In this document: positions 11,080 to 22,837 of the stretch, piece after piece
How positions within the stretch are numbered: the first letter of the stretch is position 1
Layout: each line of letters opens with the position of its first letter
Source of the DNA: Mermis nigrescens
Lineage: Eukaryota; Nematoda; Enoplea; Mermithida; Mermithidae
Assembly: GCA_036768485.1 (NCBI GenBank)
Contig: JAVLUZ010000154.1
Span: 40,420,851-40,484,850 of the forward strand
Length of the DNA: 64,000 bases
Direction: 5' to 3'
Translations under genes and position numbers: made by a program
The notes under the pieces: model-generated
The model's database searches: none
What the model saw: only the letters and a program-made list of their open reading frames with translations
What the model was told of the DNA's origin: nothing

Positions 11080-11348
11080 CTACCCTGGGCATGGGGGTTA
11101 GGAGGTATGCACCCCACAGAAACCAAAATAACCACCCCTAGAATTCAAAATACCCCCAGAATTCAATTTTCGAAAAATTTTTTGTTTTTTTTTGCACAAT
11201 TTTTTGATGCCAACGGATAGTGCTTGATGAGAAACGTCAAGAAAAATGGTGCCATTTATGTGCCATACCACCATTTTTAAGGCCATTTTTAGACCTTCTC
11301 AAAAAATCTTGCACTCTCTCAGAATTTTTTTCGGACTCATCTACGATG
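11080..11348 (-). mobile_element. hAT-like MITE, family A, copy 4, in the capsid gene
   Basis: Diverged copy with the family landmarks (gatgccaacggatagtgctt, gagaaacgtc, ccatttttaaggcc). Both ends are worn and I find no clean target duplication. It separates the capsid segments ending ANPALYI and starting SGYNDTEN. Confidence 0.7.
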
Positions 11349-11839
11349 TACAAAGCAGGATTGGCAAGTGCCGAATTTTTAGCATCCCACCCATAATTTA
11401 GTTCAGTCTCTAAAAATGCTCAGTATGCATATTTATCTCCGCTGTCATGTATGAGCTTATTATTTAAAAAAAGTTTGACCTAACAAAATAGAGTTTTATG
11501 GCGATCAGATTGATAGGGACCTATATTGGGCTCTGTGCCATCAGCCTGAGGCGTTCCCTTTAGATATAGAAATTTTCATGTAAATATAATTTTTATTAAG
11601 CTGTAGAGAAATGGGGATCTGGAGTGCTAATTAGTGAAATTCGTACAGGTTCTCATCAGTAACAGGGTTGGCCAGTATTTATCTCATCCCAATACCCTCG
11701 TTTTATGGCTACCTGGGGTAGGCGGTACAGTGAAAAAAATCAAGTTCGCTTTTTGTACTGACGACTGAGAATGAATCGATTGAAGACATTATTTCTTTTT
11801 ACTTCGTTTTTTAGTTGAAAATACATCAACAAAAAAGTT

Positions 11840-11847
11840 CTTTTATA
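11840..11847 (-). promoter_or_regulatory. TATA box upstream of the Polinton capsid gene
   Basis: TATAAAAG on the minus strand, 50 bp upstream of the capsid ATG (11790). It is the only TATA-like site I see heading this strand-consistent gene series. Confidence 0.5.
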
Positions 11848-11909
11848 GGCTTGGGTCGGGTGCCCAAACCTCGCCCAGTTTGCCGTTGTACTTTAGCAAT
11901 GCAATGACA

Positions 11910-12009
11910 NNNNNNNNNNNNNNNNNNNNNNNNNNNNNNNNNNNNNNNNNNNNNNNNNNNNNNNNNNNNNNNNNNNNNNNNNNNNNNNNNNNNNNNNNNN
12001 NNNNNNNNN
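11910..12009. other. assembly gap (run of N)
   Basis: About 100 unknown bases. It lies between the Polinton upstream region and a LINE fragment, so the junction between the two cannot be read. Confidence 0.99.
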
Positions 12010-12690
12010 AGTTCTACGTAGAGCCTTACAATGATTTCGATATTTAACTTTAGTTCCTGGAGTTTTACACCTTTTATACTTATCCCATAGAGAACGTTTT
12101 TTAAGAAATAATTTATGTAAGCTTTTAGGGTATTTAAATTTTAATTTAGCCCTAAAAGTAGGTACAAAATTAAAAATAAGAGGATTTAATATACTTAAAA
12201 ACATTATACATGTCATTAACTGTTGAGCATCGTAGAAAAAATGTCAGGCCAAGAAACAGAGGATAAAAAAGTAGCTATACTTCCGTAGTCCGCTTTATTG
12301 AAATTTAAGCAAGGTTTATCTCCATCTTGCAAAAGTTCTAGTTAAAATTTCAAAAGAAATCGAATTATGGTCGCTTGTTGAAAAAGGAGGAAGAACCTGG
12401 ATATTAAAAACGTTATATGCAGCAAATACTACATCAATCAAAGTATTATCGTGAGTATTTTCTTTAACTAACTGTTGCAGACCACTAGCTGATAAGTAAA
12501 TCAAAAAATAATTCGTTTAATGGATTAAATGTAAAAGTACCATGAAACCAATCAATTTTAGGCAAATTTAGATCCCCTACTATAATAACGGGATGACAAC
12601 TATTAGTAGCCCATTCAATTAAATTACATATCCGAAGTGCAGTATCAAAATCATACTGAGGAGGTCTATAAACTAACAAACATCTTATAA
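12010..12690 (-). mobile_element. APE-type LINE fragment (endonuclease C-terminus and linker)
   Basis: On the minus strand, YRPPQYDFDTALRICNLIEW, GDLNLPKIDW, STSDHNSISFEI and a Lys-rich linker (KYPKSLHKLFLKK) match the apurinic-like endonuclease and spacer of the LINE family present at 16.4-18.9 kb. The GDLNLPKIDW and SDHN motifs are conserved active-site segments. Frames are broken, and the fragment runs into the gap. Confidence 0.75.
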
Positions 12691-12699
12691 CACATCGAA

Positions 12700-13620
12700 A
12701 AGAATATCCGCATTTTCATGTGTTTTTAGGCATTTTCTGTTTTCTGAACTACATCTTGTCGATAAGAAGGCTACAAATGGGTCGAAAACGGTAAGAACAA
12801 AATTTTCATGGATTTATTTACAAGGGACCCGTTGCTGCATACTTAGCAGAGGTCGAAAAACGCGTTTCAGCTGAAGTCTTGTATAAGTCGATCAATTTTA
12901 GCTGTTTTTTGGGCTTAATTCGGAACTAAGATTTGGCCGATTTTGCAAAAATTTTAACATTAGTATTCAACATTGAAGTGCATTGATAACAAACTTTTCC
13001 GGTGCACGGCAACGGACCCGATGATGGCCAGCCTAAAAATCTACTACAGGTAAAAAAACTTGGTATGACAAAAAGGGGTAAAAGGGTTAGAAATTTCTTG
13101 AAGTTTCCGGCGGCGCTGGAAAAGTTTTGTTTGTCCTTGTATAGATGTGAAGGCATAAATTAAGTTTAACGAGGCAAAAGTGTCAAAATTTTCAGGTGCA
13201 TGCTCCGCCGGTTTCAGCTGTTTCTCTTTTTAAAGCTCCAGCATTGCGTTTAAAAGCCTGAATCAGTCAAAATATTCTAGTGCTTCATACTGTTATTCAT
13301 GCGCAGTTTTCCTGTTAGAAGCTGAACTTACGGCATTATGTCGAAATTGATCTGCACAAAATTTGATAATTTTCTGCTCTGTCAGACTGTCAGTATTCAC
13401 AGGGCTACAAAATGCTAACGGCGGTAAAAATGATTTAATTTTTAGGCATTTTTGAGTCACTCATGATTTCCGAAACTGTTTGGTCTTTCGTGAAAGGCCG
13501 TACATTCTACACGAAATGGGGTCAAAATTAACGAAAATTTCGGCGCTTTGCGCCGCTTCACACTTTTGTATTGTTGATCGCCAGAAACCCATAAATCAGC
13601 CAGGCTACACTACTAATGGT
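12700..13620 (+). repeat. dispersed repeat D, copy 1 (inverted relative to 36.0-36.8 kb)
   Basis: About 900 bp whose phrases (gaagtcttgtataagtcg, tttgggcttaattcgga, ggtcgaaaaacgcgtttcag, and a hairpin cggcgctttgcgccg near 13540) reappear as the reverse complement at 36030-36830. No coding signal. Confidence 0.6.
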
Positions 13621-13791
13621 CGAGAAAACTCAATTTATTACAATACATCGTGCCACTGTACCACATCAGAGCATTCGATGCAAAAGTAGTCTTTAAAAAT
13701 TTTTGTGCGTGCCCCCTCCGAACCAAAATCCTAACTACGCCTCTGCTTCAAGTTTAGCCGAGTATTGACAAAACTGTAGAACTTTTTCAAA

Positions 13792-14950
13792 TTAGAACCA
13801 TTTTTTAGCAAATTTTCTTCCCTGTTTACAGGAAAATGAAGCTACCGCATCAGTCACATCATTACAGATGTTTTTGTATTGATTTTTCAAATTCGGATTT
13901 TTCTTAAGATTTCTCCAAATTTTTAACTTTTTCTTCTGAAGCCACAAAATATTTTTAAGAAACTTTTTATTTTTAATGGGATGCTTCTTAAAAGGAAACA
14001 TGGGATTTAATGGCTTCAGTTAAATTAGTAGAAAAAGCTTTATAAAAATCGTCAATGTTTACATAGTTTGAAAAAACATCAGGCAGCTTATTATGGATAA
14101 ATCACGAATAATCGAGTTTTAATCAGCTCTTTTAAAGTCGAGGTTTCGTGTATTATGATTTTCCTTAAGTTCTATAGGAGTGGATATATTGAACTCAACT
14201 GAGTTGTGATCACTAGATGCAAAAGGTGGCAAATGTTGTACATCGAATATGGATGACTTGACTGAGCAAAAAACTAAATCCAGTATATTATTACCTAATG
14301 TTGGTTGACGTATGAACCGGTGTAATCCGACCTGATTCACAAAATCAAAAAAAAAATGGGAAGAGATACTATTTTCAGCAAGTAAAAAATGTTTGTTCCA
14401 TTTTATTTCTGGAAAGTTAAAATCCCCCAATAATACGATGATCCTAGGAGTTCTACAAGACCATTCTAAATATTCGAGAAGTTGGTTGTTCATTTCATTA
14501 TTCAGCAAAGAACTTCTGTAACAAAGCACAAATCGATATTTTGTATTGAGAACGTCAAAATCACAAACAACGGTTTCTTGTTGCATATAAATGTCAGGAA
14601 TGTTCAAATTTTTGAGTTTTAGCTTATTATTGTATATGATTGCAACACCACCTCCAACTCTATTTTCACGATCATGGCGGAAAACACTATAATCAAAGCT
14701 TAGCAATAATAAGGAATCTGGAAAAGAATCGTTAAGCCAAGACTCTGTAATAAATATGAGGTTATAAATCGACTGAGAGAGTAAACAATGAAGTTGACCG
14801 ATTTTATTACCTAAACTTCTGGCGTTAATTAGAATGCATTTCAATGATTGGCGACCAGGCAGACCAGTATTTTGAGGTATAAGTGTTTTATTGATTTTTT
14901 CTAAATTAACATTAATTTCAGGTTTTTCAGTACTGTCCAGAAAATTTGAA
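13792..14950 (-). mobile_element. APE-type LINE fragment, second family
   Basis: A 241-codon minus-strand frame (14119-14844) encodes most of an apurinic-like endonuclease: MKCILINARSLGNK at the N-terminus, FITESWLND with the catalytic Glu, VGGGVAIIYNN, LLGDFNFPEIKW and FASSDHNSVEF near the end. A shifted frame (13792-14001) carries the Lys-rich linker. The reverse transcriptase is missing, so the copy is truncated or interrupted at about 13790. Distinct in sequence from the 16.4-kb LINE. Confidence 0.85.
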
Positions 14951-15269
14951 AGGGGCGTACGTCTTCAATGATTAATAAAATTGGACGAATACAATGAAAA
15001 AACTGGCGAATGGCTCGTCTTACAAATTATGGCCTTGCGCTTATAATCAATATAATGAAAATCCTGATCAAACACTTTCAACTTATCGCGCAAATTTAAG
15101 TTGTTGTAAACCAGAATTTCAAGCACCAAGTTATGTGAAACAGACTATAGATATGAATGTGTATTTTAGCTTCTCAAACAATTTCAATAGCGGAAATAGC
15201 TATGTATTTCAGCATATGTAGAATTCTAAAACAGTCTTTTTGAAGAAATTTCGAAGAAAATTTTAATTC

Positions 15270-15345
15270 GCGCACAAAACGGCCGTCGCCAAAACGGCCG
15301 GCGCCAAAACGGCGTCGCCAAAAACGGCGTCGCCAAAACGTCCCA
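15270..15345. repeat. short GC-rich tandem repeat
   Basis: Units of about 13 bp of the form cgccaaaacggc repeat about five times in otherwise AT-rich DNA. Confidence 0.7.
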
Positions 15346-15545
15346 TTTCGCTGCATCTGTGTATTTTAGCATTACTGTGGCTACATTTGAATACGCTTTT
15401 GTAGTCAATAGGAATTTCATGGCTATTACTGGAATTTGGCTGTTTAAAAATTAAAGAGACTATAGTTACGATAATAAAGTCGAATCGTTCGTGTGAATAA
15501 GATTATCTAAATGTAACTGTGCTGCTGCTGATCGCCTGAGCACAG

Positions 15546-15723
15546 CCAGTGTCGCCAGGTTGGTAGTTTAACTACCATTTTTTGGTAGTTTTTGAGGCAG
15601 TTGGTAGTTTTGGGTCCCTATGCTTAGTCACAGGGTGGTAGTTTTTCTGAGCACCAAAAACAGTTTTTTGGGCGTTTTTGAGCAGTTTTGGTAGTTTTTG
15701 AAATTTTGGACCTGGCAACACTG
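15546..15723. mobile_element. MITE with CAGTGTYGCCAGGT inverted repeats
   Basis: 178 bp; left end CCAGTGTCGCCAGGT, right end acctggcaacactg. Internal phrases ggtagttttt recur. Flanks CCTGAGCACAG (15535-15545) and CCTGAGCCCAG (15724-15734) could be an 11-bp target duplication with one mismatch, which is closer to Mutator-like than hAT behaviour. Confidence 0.65.
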
Positions 15724-16020
15724 CCTGAGCCCAGTTGCACCATCGACTTGTACACCGTTTTTTCCACTTTTGGTCTATTTGTCAACCAAAATTTTAGAGA
15801 ATGGAAAAATTTTTGGGCTTGGTTGGCATTTGTGGAAAGTTTTTGTAATGTTAAAAATGCGTTTTAGAGAGGTAAAACTTAAAAAAATTTCGGCGCTACT
15901 CTTTACGCCACGCCGCACCAATTGCTGCATTTTTGTCAACAATCTAGTATAGAATTCCAGTACTATTGAAAATTTTATCTCCTGCACGGATTTGGTTAGT
16001 TTTTGTAATGCAAAAATGCG
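15724..16020 (+). repeat. dispersed repeat E fragment
   Basis: Shares tggtctatttgtcaaccaaa, tgggcttggttggcatttgt and ctgcacggatttggttagtt with the arrays at 21.3-22.4 and 26.0-26.5 kb. A single diverged unit and a half. Confidence 0.65.
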
Positions 16021-16059
16021 TTTTGAGTGAATGGAATAATTTATTACTGAAACGCGACA

Positions 16060-16230
16060 ATTACGAAGGATGTAAAAAAAGTAATGAAACGTACGGTCAA
16101 AAGAATAAAAGCGTACAGCAAAAGGCGACGAGCGAGTCAGTGAAAATGACGATTTAAGCCCGCCTTCTAATAAATTTGGATAAGTTGACATCAATTAATC
16201 TAGATTTGAATGTATTTAAGTTAGGGGAAG
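16060..16230 (-). mobile_element. LINE 3'-end fragment
   Basis: Reverse complement matches the 3' end of the LINE at 16.4-18.9 kb (tagattaattgatgtc, gccttttgctgtacgctttt, tttattctttgacc). It is a 5'-truncated or broken remnant. Confidence 0.7.
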
Positions 16231-16369
16231 AGACTACAAAATCAGGTAGGTGAGGAGTGAGTTAAGAAAATGGTACCTTCAGGATACTATGAAATAAACT
16301 TCAGAAGAGCGGATTTTTTCGCTCAGAACTTAGAACATGTTAAAAGAAAGCGCGGAAAAAATATTCATC

Positions 16370-18965
16370 CGTCTATGATCAATAAATAATAATAAACGAG
16401 GCGGCGGGGTCGTTGTCTTTGTAAAATCACATTTTAGTGCTCGTTTTGTTGAAGTTCCTAACGAACTGGAGTATATCTGACTGTTTAATTTTTGATTTTT
16501 TTCTATGGTCAGGATAGAATTAGATTTCTTCTTATTTACAAGCCTCCTCACTACGATTTAAATCATGCCTTAAGAAACTGCAACTTGATAGAATGGGTAA
16601 ATAATTGCTCTTATCCCGTAATTATTCTAGGGGATTTCAATTTACCTAAAATTGATTGGGCCTTAGGTACCTTTACATCTGATTCTCTTAACGAATTGTT
16701 TCACGACTGTTTCTCGTCTACAGGATTAACACAATTAGTTTTAGATCAAACGCATGATACAAATATTATTGATGTTATTTTTGCAGCAAATAATGCTTTT
16801 AATGCTAAAGTACTACCCTCCTTTTCTACAAGTGATTGCCAATTCTATATCTTTTGAAACTGATAACTCCACCTATCTACTTATGTGACTTGTATAATGT
16901 ATTTTTAAATGTCTCAGGGCCTCTTATTTTTACTTTTGTTCCTAAAGTCAAAGCAAAGCCTTCCAAATTTTCATACCTCAAAGTTTTACGAAAATTATTT
17001 GCCAAAAACGTTTTTATAGAAAAAATACAAAAAATATCGTACAATTATATGCAAACAAAGGTATCGTAATCACTGTAAAATGTTACACAAAGAAATTCAT
17101 GATTTTTGTTTACAGGAAAGTAATTTATTGCAACATAGCGATCTGAAATCCTTTTTTAGATTTGTAAATAACTATTTAAATAATTCTCGAAGCATTCCAC
17201 CTATTACTTCCATCGGCAATAATGTAGTAACTGATCGTTATTGTAAAACTAATATGTTCAATCATTACTTCTCCCGTATCTACCAATGATGATATTAACG
17301 ATTCTTTTGCTTTTCAGAAGCGGGGCGATTTTTTCTATTTCAAAAATCGTCTTTGACGAAAATAATGTCTCACGGCCGATTGCTAAGATGAAAAATTCGA
17401 CTTCGATAGCGCCTGATGGTTTAAGTAAGTTTTTGTCAAAAAATTAGCTTATAACCTTCTTAAACCTCTTTATCAGTATTTTTACTGTTTCTTTTTTATC
17501 AGGTGATATCCCAGACATTTGGAGGGAGGCTTACGTTGTACCTATAATTAAAAAGGTGACCCCTCATTAACTGAAAATTATCGTCCTGTTTCTTTATGTT
17601 GCTCAACTTGTAAGATAATGGAAAGTATTATTAATACTCTATCAATTTATTTATCTACTAATAAGTTAATATCACCTTTTCAATATGGTTTCCAAAAACA
17701 TAAATCTTGCGAATTGCAACTATTAAATTGTAAATATTCTTGGGTTAAATCACTGGAATGTAAAGAAACCGTTGATATTATTTATATAGACTTTGCTAAA
17801 GCATTTGACAAAGTCGACATATCTGAACTTCTTGTTAAATTAACTAGTTACGGTATACAACAACACCTGTTTAATTGGTTAAAGGCTTTTCTATCTAATC
17901 GTATTCAGTGTGTTCGCGTTAATCAGTGTTTTTCAGATTATGCCACTGTTACAAGTGGAGTTATTCAAGAGTCCATTCTTGGACCTACGTTGTTTTTGAT
18001 TTTTATGAATGATATCTTTGATAACTTGTCAAGTTAGACTTTTATCTTCGCGGATGACCTGAAAATATTCAATCTTTCCTGCAATTATCAAACATTTCAG
18101 ACCAATTTAGATAGAATTTCCATTTGGGCCACCAAAAATTGTTTACCAATATCATATTCTAAATGCACAGCCCTATATTTGGGCAAAAATAATCTAAATT
18201 GTCATATACACTCAATACACAAGTTATTACGAACGATTTTGTCTATGTTTGCGATTTAGAGTGCTAATTTCAGCAATCAAGAAAGCTTTCTTGAGATCTA
18301 TCTTAATTAGAAAATCCTTCTTTTCGCATGATAAAAATGATCTCGTAAAGGCCTTCATTGTTTACGCTAGACCGATCCTTGGATATTCCTGTGCTTTATG
18401 AAAGCCCTCTTATATTATTGATATCAACAGGCTTGGAGGCTCTTCAGCGTAAATTTACTAAATACGTAGTTGGATATCATAGCGCCTCTTTCTTACAACG
18501 AACGCCTTAACCAACTTAACTTGTGTCGATTAGAATTACGTCGCCTGCATATTTGCTTATGTATGATGTATCAAATTATTAGTCAAAAATCTTGTCTTTC
18601 TGTGACAGATTTTTTAGTGCTTAATCAAAATACTACTCGCTGCACAAATCGTTTCAAGCTAGTTGTTCCTCTTGTCCGTTCTAATTTACAAAAATTTGAC
18701 TTTTTCTATAAGTATATATCTGTTTGGAATCAACTACCTGATTTTTGCAGTCTCTTCCCCTAACTTAAATATATTCAAATCTAGATTAATTGATGTCGAG
18801 CTTATCCAAATTTATTATAGGGCGGCTTAAATCATCATTTTCATGACTCGCTCATTGCCTTTTGCTGTACGCTTTTATTCTTTGACCAGCACGTTTTATT
18901 ACTCTTACATCCTTCATAAATGTCGCGCTTCAGTAATAAATTATTTCATTCATTCATTCATTTAA
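16370..18965 (+). mobile_element. APE-type LINE, nearly full coding span but inactive
   Basis: Order on the plus strand: endonuclease pieces (GGGVVVFVKSHF; GDFNLPKIDWALG; TNIIDVIFAAN), spacer, then reverse transcriptase with FQYGFQKHKSCELQ, DIIYIDFAKAFDKVD, SGVIQESILGPTLFL (Gln-Gly changed to Gln-Glu) and the FADD-type catalytic box at about 18045 after an in-frame stop. The end carries the C-terminal RxRLNQLNLCRLELRRLH region and a ttca microsatellite tail (18935-18965). Many frameshifts. The layout and tail suit CR1/Jockey-related elements; I cannot place the clade more exactly. Confidence 0.85.
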
Positions 18966-19084
18966 AAGCTATGGCTCTCGGTAATCAGCTTCTTCTCGAC
19001 TCTACGCAAGCATCTAATCGACCTAAGTATTTGAAGATTCAAACAGCTGAATGCAGAATCACATGTAGATACCCAATTTACGTT

Positions 19085-19245
19085 GATATAAGCATCTATA
19101 CATCGAACTAAGCATCTATACATCTACCTAAGCATCTATGCATCGACTTATGCATCTATACATCGACTACATCGACCTAAGCATCTATACATCTGACCTA
19201 AGCATCTATACATCGACCTAAGCATCTACACATTGACCTGAGCGG
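19085..19245. repeat. minisatellite, unit about 21 bp
   Basis: aagcatctatacatcgacct repeats about seven times with small changes. Confidence 0.85.
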
Positions 19246-19694
19246 GAGCGACCTTGACCTCAGCAGCTTAATACGCCTTTTCAGATATACTAAGCCTGAG
19301 CCTAAGATATATTGGAAGCAAAAACTTAGATTTTCCTATATCTTATCAAGTAAAACTGAAAAAACATGCAAAAAATGAAAATTTTTTAAAGTTTTTTAAA
19401 ATTTCAAACAGCTTTATGTGCCTTTTTTCTTTTTTCTCCTTCATTGCTATGCTTCCTTCCATAATTTCAGCCCATATTATTTATTTCTGACGAATGTGTG
19501 TCCTTGGATCGAGCCATTTTATCGTCCCACCCAACACTCAAATCGACAGTTGCCTGCAACTTTGCAAGTATGGCTCAGATTTTCACCAAATTTTTTTCCG
19601 CGCTTCAATTTATCATGTTCTACCAGTTTGGCACAAAAATTTTGACATTCCGTATTCGTTTTCCTCCTTTTCTAAAAAGTACCATATTATTAAC

Positions 19695-21298
19695 TTTAGC
19701 CGGTAGGTGATTCCAAACGGAGATATACTTATAGAAAAAGTCAAATTTTTGTAAATTAGAACGGACAAGAGGAACAACTAGCTTGAAACGATTTGTGCAG
19801 CGAGTTGTACAGTGCTGGCCATGAAACTTTACGCTTTAAGATGCTTCTAATAATCTTAAGGCAAGCACTGCGCCAGTCGGCCGTTCTTGTCTAAGATGAC
19901 CTAGTAAAATGGTCACTTTAGAAAGCGCTAGAAGGACACTATAGATATTCCTAGCACATCTCAGTATGCCGCATTCTATTTTTAGCTATGGCGCGATTGA
20001 TTGGCTCTATTGTTGTATTCCATTACTTTCTTCCTGCGTTATCTCGGTCAAGCAACAATAGAGTCAATCCGTCGCGCGAGTAGCTAAAAATAGAATGCTG
20101 CGCAGCGGCATACTGAGATGTGCTAGGAATATCTAGTGTCATTCTAGTGCTTTCTAAAGCAATCATTTTGCTAGGTCATCTTAGACCAGAAGCGGCCAAC
20201 CAGCAGCGCTCGCCTTAAGATTATTAGAAGCATCTTAAAGCATAAAGTTTCATGGCCAGCACTGTATTTTGATTAAGCACAAAAAAATCTGTCTTGGAAA
20301 GGCAAGAATTTTGACTTATAATTTGATACATCATACATCAGCAAGTATGAAGGCGACATAATTCTAATTGACACAAGTTAAGTTGGTTAAGGCGTTCGTC
20401 ATAAGAAAGAGGGCTATGATATCCAACTATGTATTTAGTAAATTTACGCTGAAGAGCCTCCAGCCTGTTGATATCACTAATATAAGAGGGGTTCCATAAA
20501 GCACAGGAATATTCAAGGATCGGTCTGACATAAACAATGAAGGCCTTTACGAGATTATTTTTAGCAGAAAAGAAGGATTTTCTTATTAAGATAGATCTCA
20601 AGAAAGCCTTCTTGATTGTACTGTTGTAATGTTTCTTAAATTTCAGGTTTCGCGAAATTAGCACACCTAAATCGCGAACATAGACAGAATCGTTCGTAAT
20701 AACTTGTGTATTGAGTGTATATGACAATTTAGGATTATTTTTGCCCAAATATAGGGCTGTGCATTCAGAATATGATATTGGTAAACAATTTTTGGTGGCC
20801 CAAATGGTAATTCTATCTAAATCGGTCTGAGGTGTTTGATAATTGCAGGAAAGATTGAATATTTTTAGGTCATCCGCGAACATAAAAGTCGAACTTGACA
20901 AGTTATCAAAGATATCATCTATAAAAATCAAAAACAACGTAGGTCCAACAATGGAACCTTGAATGACTCCACTTGTAACAGCAGTATAATCTGAAAAACA
21001 CCGATTGACGCGAACACACTGAATACGATTAGATAGAAAAGCCTTTAACCAATTAAATAGGTGTTGTTCAATACCGTAACTAGTTAATTTAACAAGAAGT
21101 TTAGATATGTTGACTTTGTCGAAGGCTCTAGCAAAGTCTATATAAATAATATCAACGGTTTCTTTACATTCCAGTGATTTAACCCAAGAATATTTACAAT
21201 TTAATAGTTGCAATTCGCAAGATTTGTGTTTTTGGAAACCATATTGAAAAGGTGATATTAACTTATTAGTAGATAAATAAATTGATAGTTGAGTATTA
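19695..21298 (-). mobile_element. APE-type LINE copy, 5'-truncated, interrupted by a foldback element
   Basis: Same family as 16.4-18.9 kb, on the opposite strand and nearer to intact: a 291-codon frame (20338-21213) holds DIIYIDFARAFDKVN, SGVIQGSIVGPTLFLIFIDD, FMFADDLKIF with both catalytic Asp residues, and YVRPILEYSCALWNPSYISD. The 3' part (19695-19809) is separated by the Tc1-like insertion at 19810-20264; the two parts join cleanly at TA. Confidence 0.88.
19810..20264. mobile_element. Tc1/mariner-like foldback element
   Basis: 455 bp almost entirely made of two inverted arms of about 205 bp around a ~45-bp centre (tattccattactttcttcct). The ends read CAGTGCTGGCCATGAAACTT and its inverse, resembling Tc1 ends, and TA flanks both sides (19808-19809, 20265-20266), the Tc1/mariner target duplication. 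No transposase, so it depends on one supplied elsewhere. Inserted in the LINE copy above. Confidence 0.9.
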
Positions 21299-21299
21299 A

Positions 21300-21878
21300 A
21301 ACTGCAAAAATTTTTGGCGTACCGAATTGATTCAATTCTTACTTGGTAGTAATGTTTAAGCTGCGCCGCGCCAATTGCAGCATTTTTATCGACAATGTAG
21401 TCCTAGGATTTTACTTCGATTGAAAATCCTTACCTTCTGCACGGATTTGGTTAGTCTTTGTAATGCAAAAATGCGTTTTAGAGAGCTAAAATTTCAAAAT
21501 TTTCTGCGCTTCGCGCCATTTGATAAATTATAGTTTTAATTGTCAAAAGCGACTTCAGAATTGGCTAATAGCTTTATTGAAGGAAGGAAATTCAAGTTTC
21601 AACAGAAATAACGTTTACTGATCGTGAAATTTCTTGTAGAGCGCGAAATTTTGGTACAAAAAGTACATGAAACACAGCTATTGCATGTGTACATAGGATT
21701 TTCTACTTGAAAAAACACTGATTTTTCAACCCAGGCGCTCTATTTTTAATTTTTTAGACCTCCAAAAAAGGTGGAAAAAGGTCGGAAAAGGTGGAAAAAA
21801 TTTGGGTCTGGTCTATAATGTCAATCAAATCGCTGGGAAAAAACGGTGCTTGTAACCACCGTTTTTCTTTCCACTTTT
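21300..21878 (+). repeat. diverged copy of the E-array and downstream region
   Basis: Aligns with 22195-22740 (tgcacggatttggttagt, cttcagaattggctaa, ataacg.. tactgatcgtgaaat, gtgtacatag.attttctac). It precedes the tandem duplication and shows that the E repeat was already amplified here before the recent 4.07-kb event. Confidence 0.7.
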
Positions 21879-21944
21879 TGGTCTATTTGTCAACCAAAAT
21901 TTTAGGAAATGGAAAAAATTTTTGGGCTTGGTTGGCATTTGTGG

Positions 21945-22400
21945 GAAATATTTTTGTGATGTTAAAAATGCGTTTTAGAGAGATAAAACTTCCAAAATTT
22001 TTAGGCGCTTTGTGCCGAATTGATTGAATTCTCACTTGCTATCAATCTTTAAGCCGCGCCGCGCCAATTGCAGCATTTTCGTCGACAATCTGGTCTAGAA
22101 TTTACGATTGAAATTTCTTATCTTCTGCACAGATTTGGTTAGTTTTTGTAATGCAAAAATGCGTTTCAGAGAGGTAAAACTGCAAAAATTTTCGGTGCTT
22201 TGCGCCGAATTGATTTAATTCTTACTTGTTAGTAAGGTTTAAGCCGCGCTGCGCCAATTGCAGCATTTTTATCGACAATGTGGTCCTAGGACTTCACTAC
22301 GATTGAAAATCCTTACCGTCTGCACGGATTTGGTTAGTTTTTGTAATGCGAAAATGCGTTTTAGAGAGCTAAAATTTCAAAATTTTCTGGCGCTTCGCGT
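21945..22400 (+). repeat. E-repeat array, about 193-bp units
   Basis: gtttttgtaatgcaaaaatg-type phrases recur at about 21950, 22143 and 22338, together with cgccgcgccaattgcagca. Three diverged units; repeated again in unit 2. Confidence 0.7.
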
Positions 22401-22837
22401 CATGTGATAAATTATAGTTTTAATTGTCAAAAGCGACTTCAGAATTGGCTAAAATGCTTTATTGAGGGAATGAAATGCAAGTTTTAACAGAAATAACGTA
22501 TACTGATCGTGATATTTCTTGTATAGCGCGAAATTTTTGCACAAAAAGTGCATCAAATACCGCTATTGCATGTGTACATAGAATTTTCTACTTAAAAACA
22601 CTGATTTTTCAACTTAGGCGCTCTATTTTTAATGTTTTTAGACCTCAAAAAGGGTGGAAAAGGGTCGGAAAAAGTGGAAAAAATTTTGGGTCTGGTCTAT
22701 AATGTCAACCAAATTGCTGGGAAAAACGGTGGTTGTAACTCATAACCAGTTACAATCTTGTAGAAAAAAATTTTTACTAGTCCACTTAGAAGCGGATGCA
22801 ATGAAACGTTCCTAGTTACTTGTTACAAGTTACAAGT

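Larger units (their letters stand above)
9158..11790 (-). pseudogene. Polinton capsid protein (F54H12.2-like), broken by insertions
   Basis: Reads from ATG 11790 (KSELDFF and a GYWDEI segment near the N-terminus) through AFLETELNYGWDAKNSAL, LHIDLFLQDRFLLN, KFCVRKAEIS, KYPVRRV and CLFAFDLTPD to the stop at 9158-9160. These are the landmarks of the metazoan F54H12.2-like family, which I take to be the Polinton major, double jelly-roll capsid protein. Without the insertions at 9807-10865 and about 11080-11348 it would be about 435 codons, close to the family's length. It also has several frameshifts and stops (for example TGA at the Arg position before AFLE). First gene of the cassette; the protease ATG follows after 2 bp. 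Confidence 0.75.

Noticed and set aside
14994..15221. 75-codon plus-strand frame next to the LINE endonuclease
   Set aside because: No resemblance to a known protein and no start context; probably chance.
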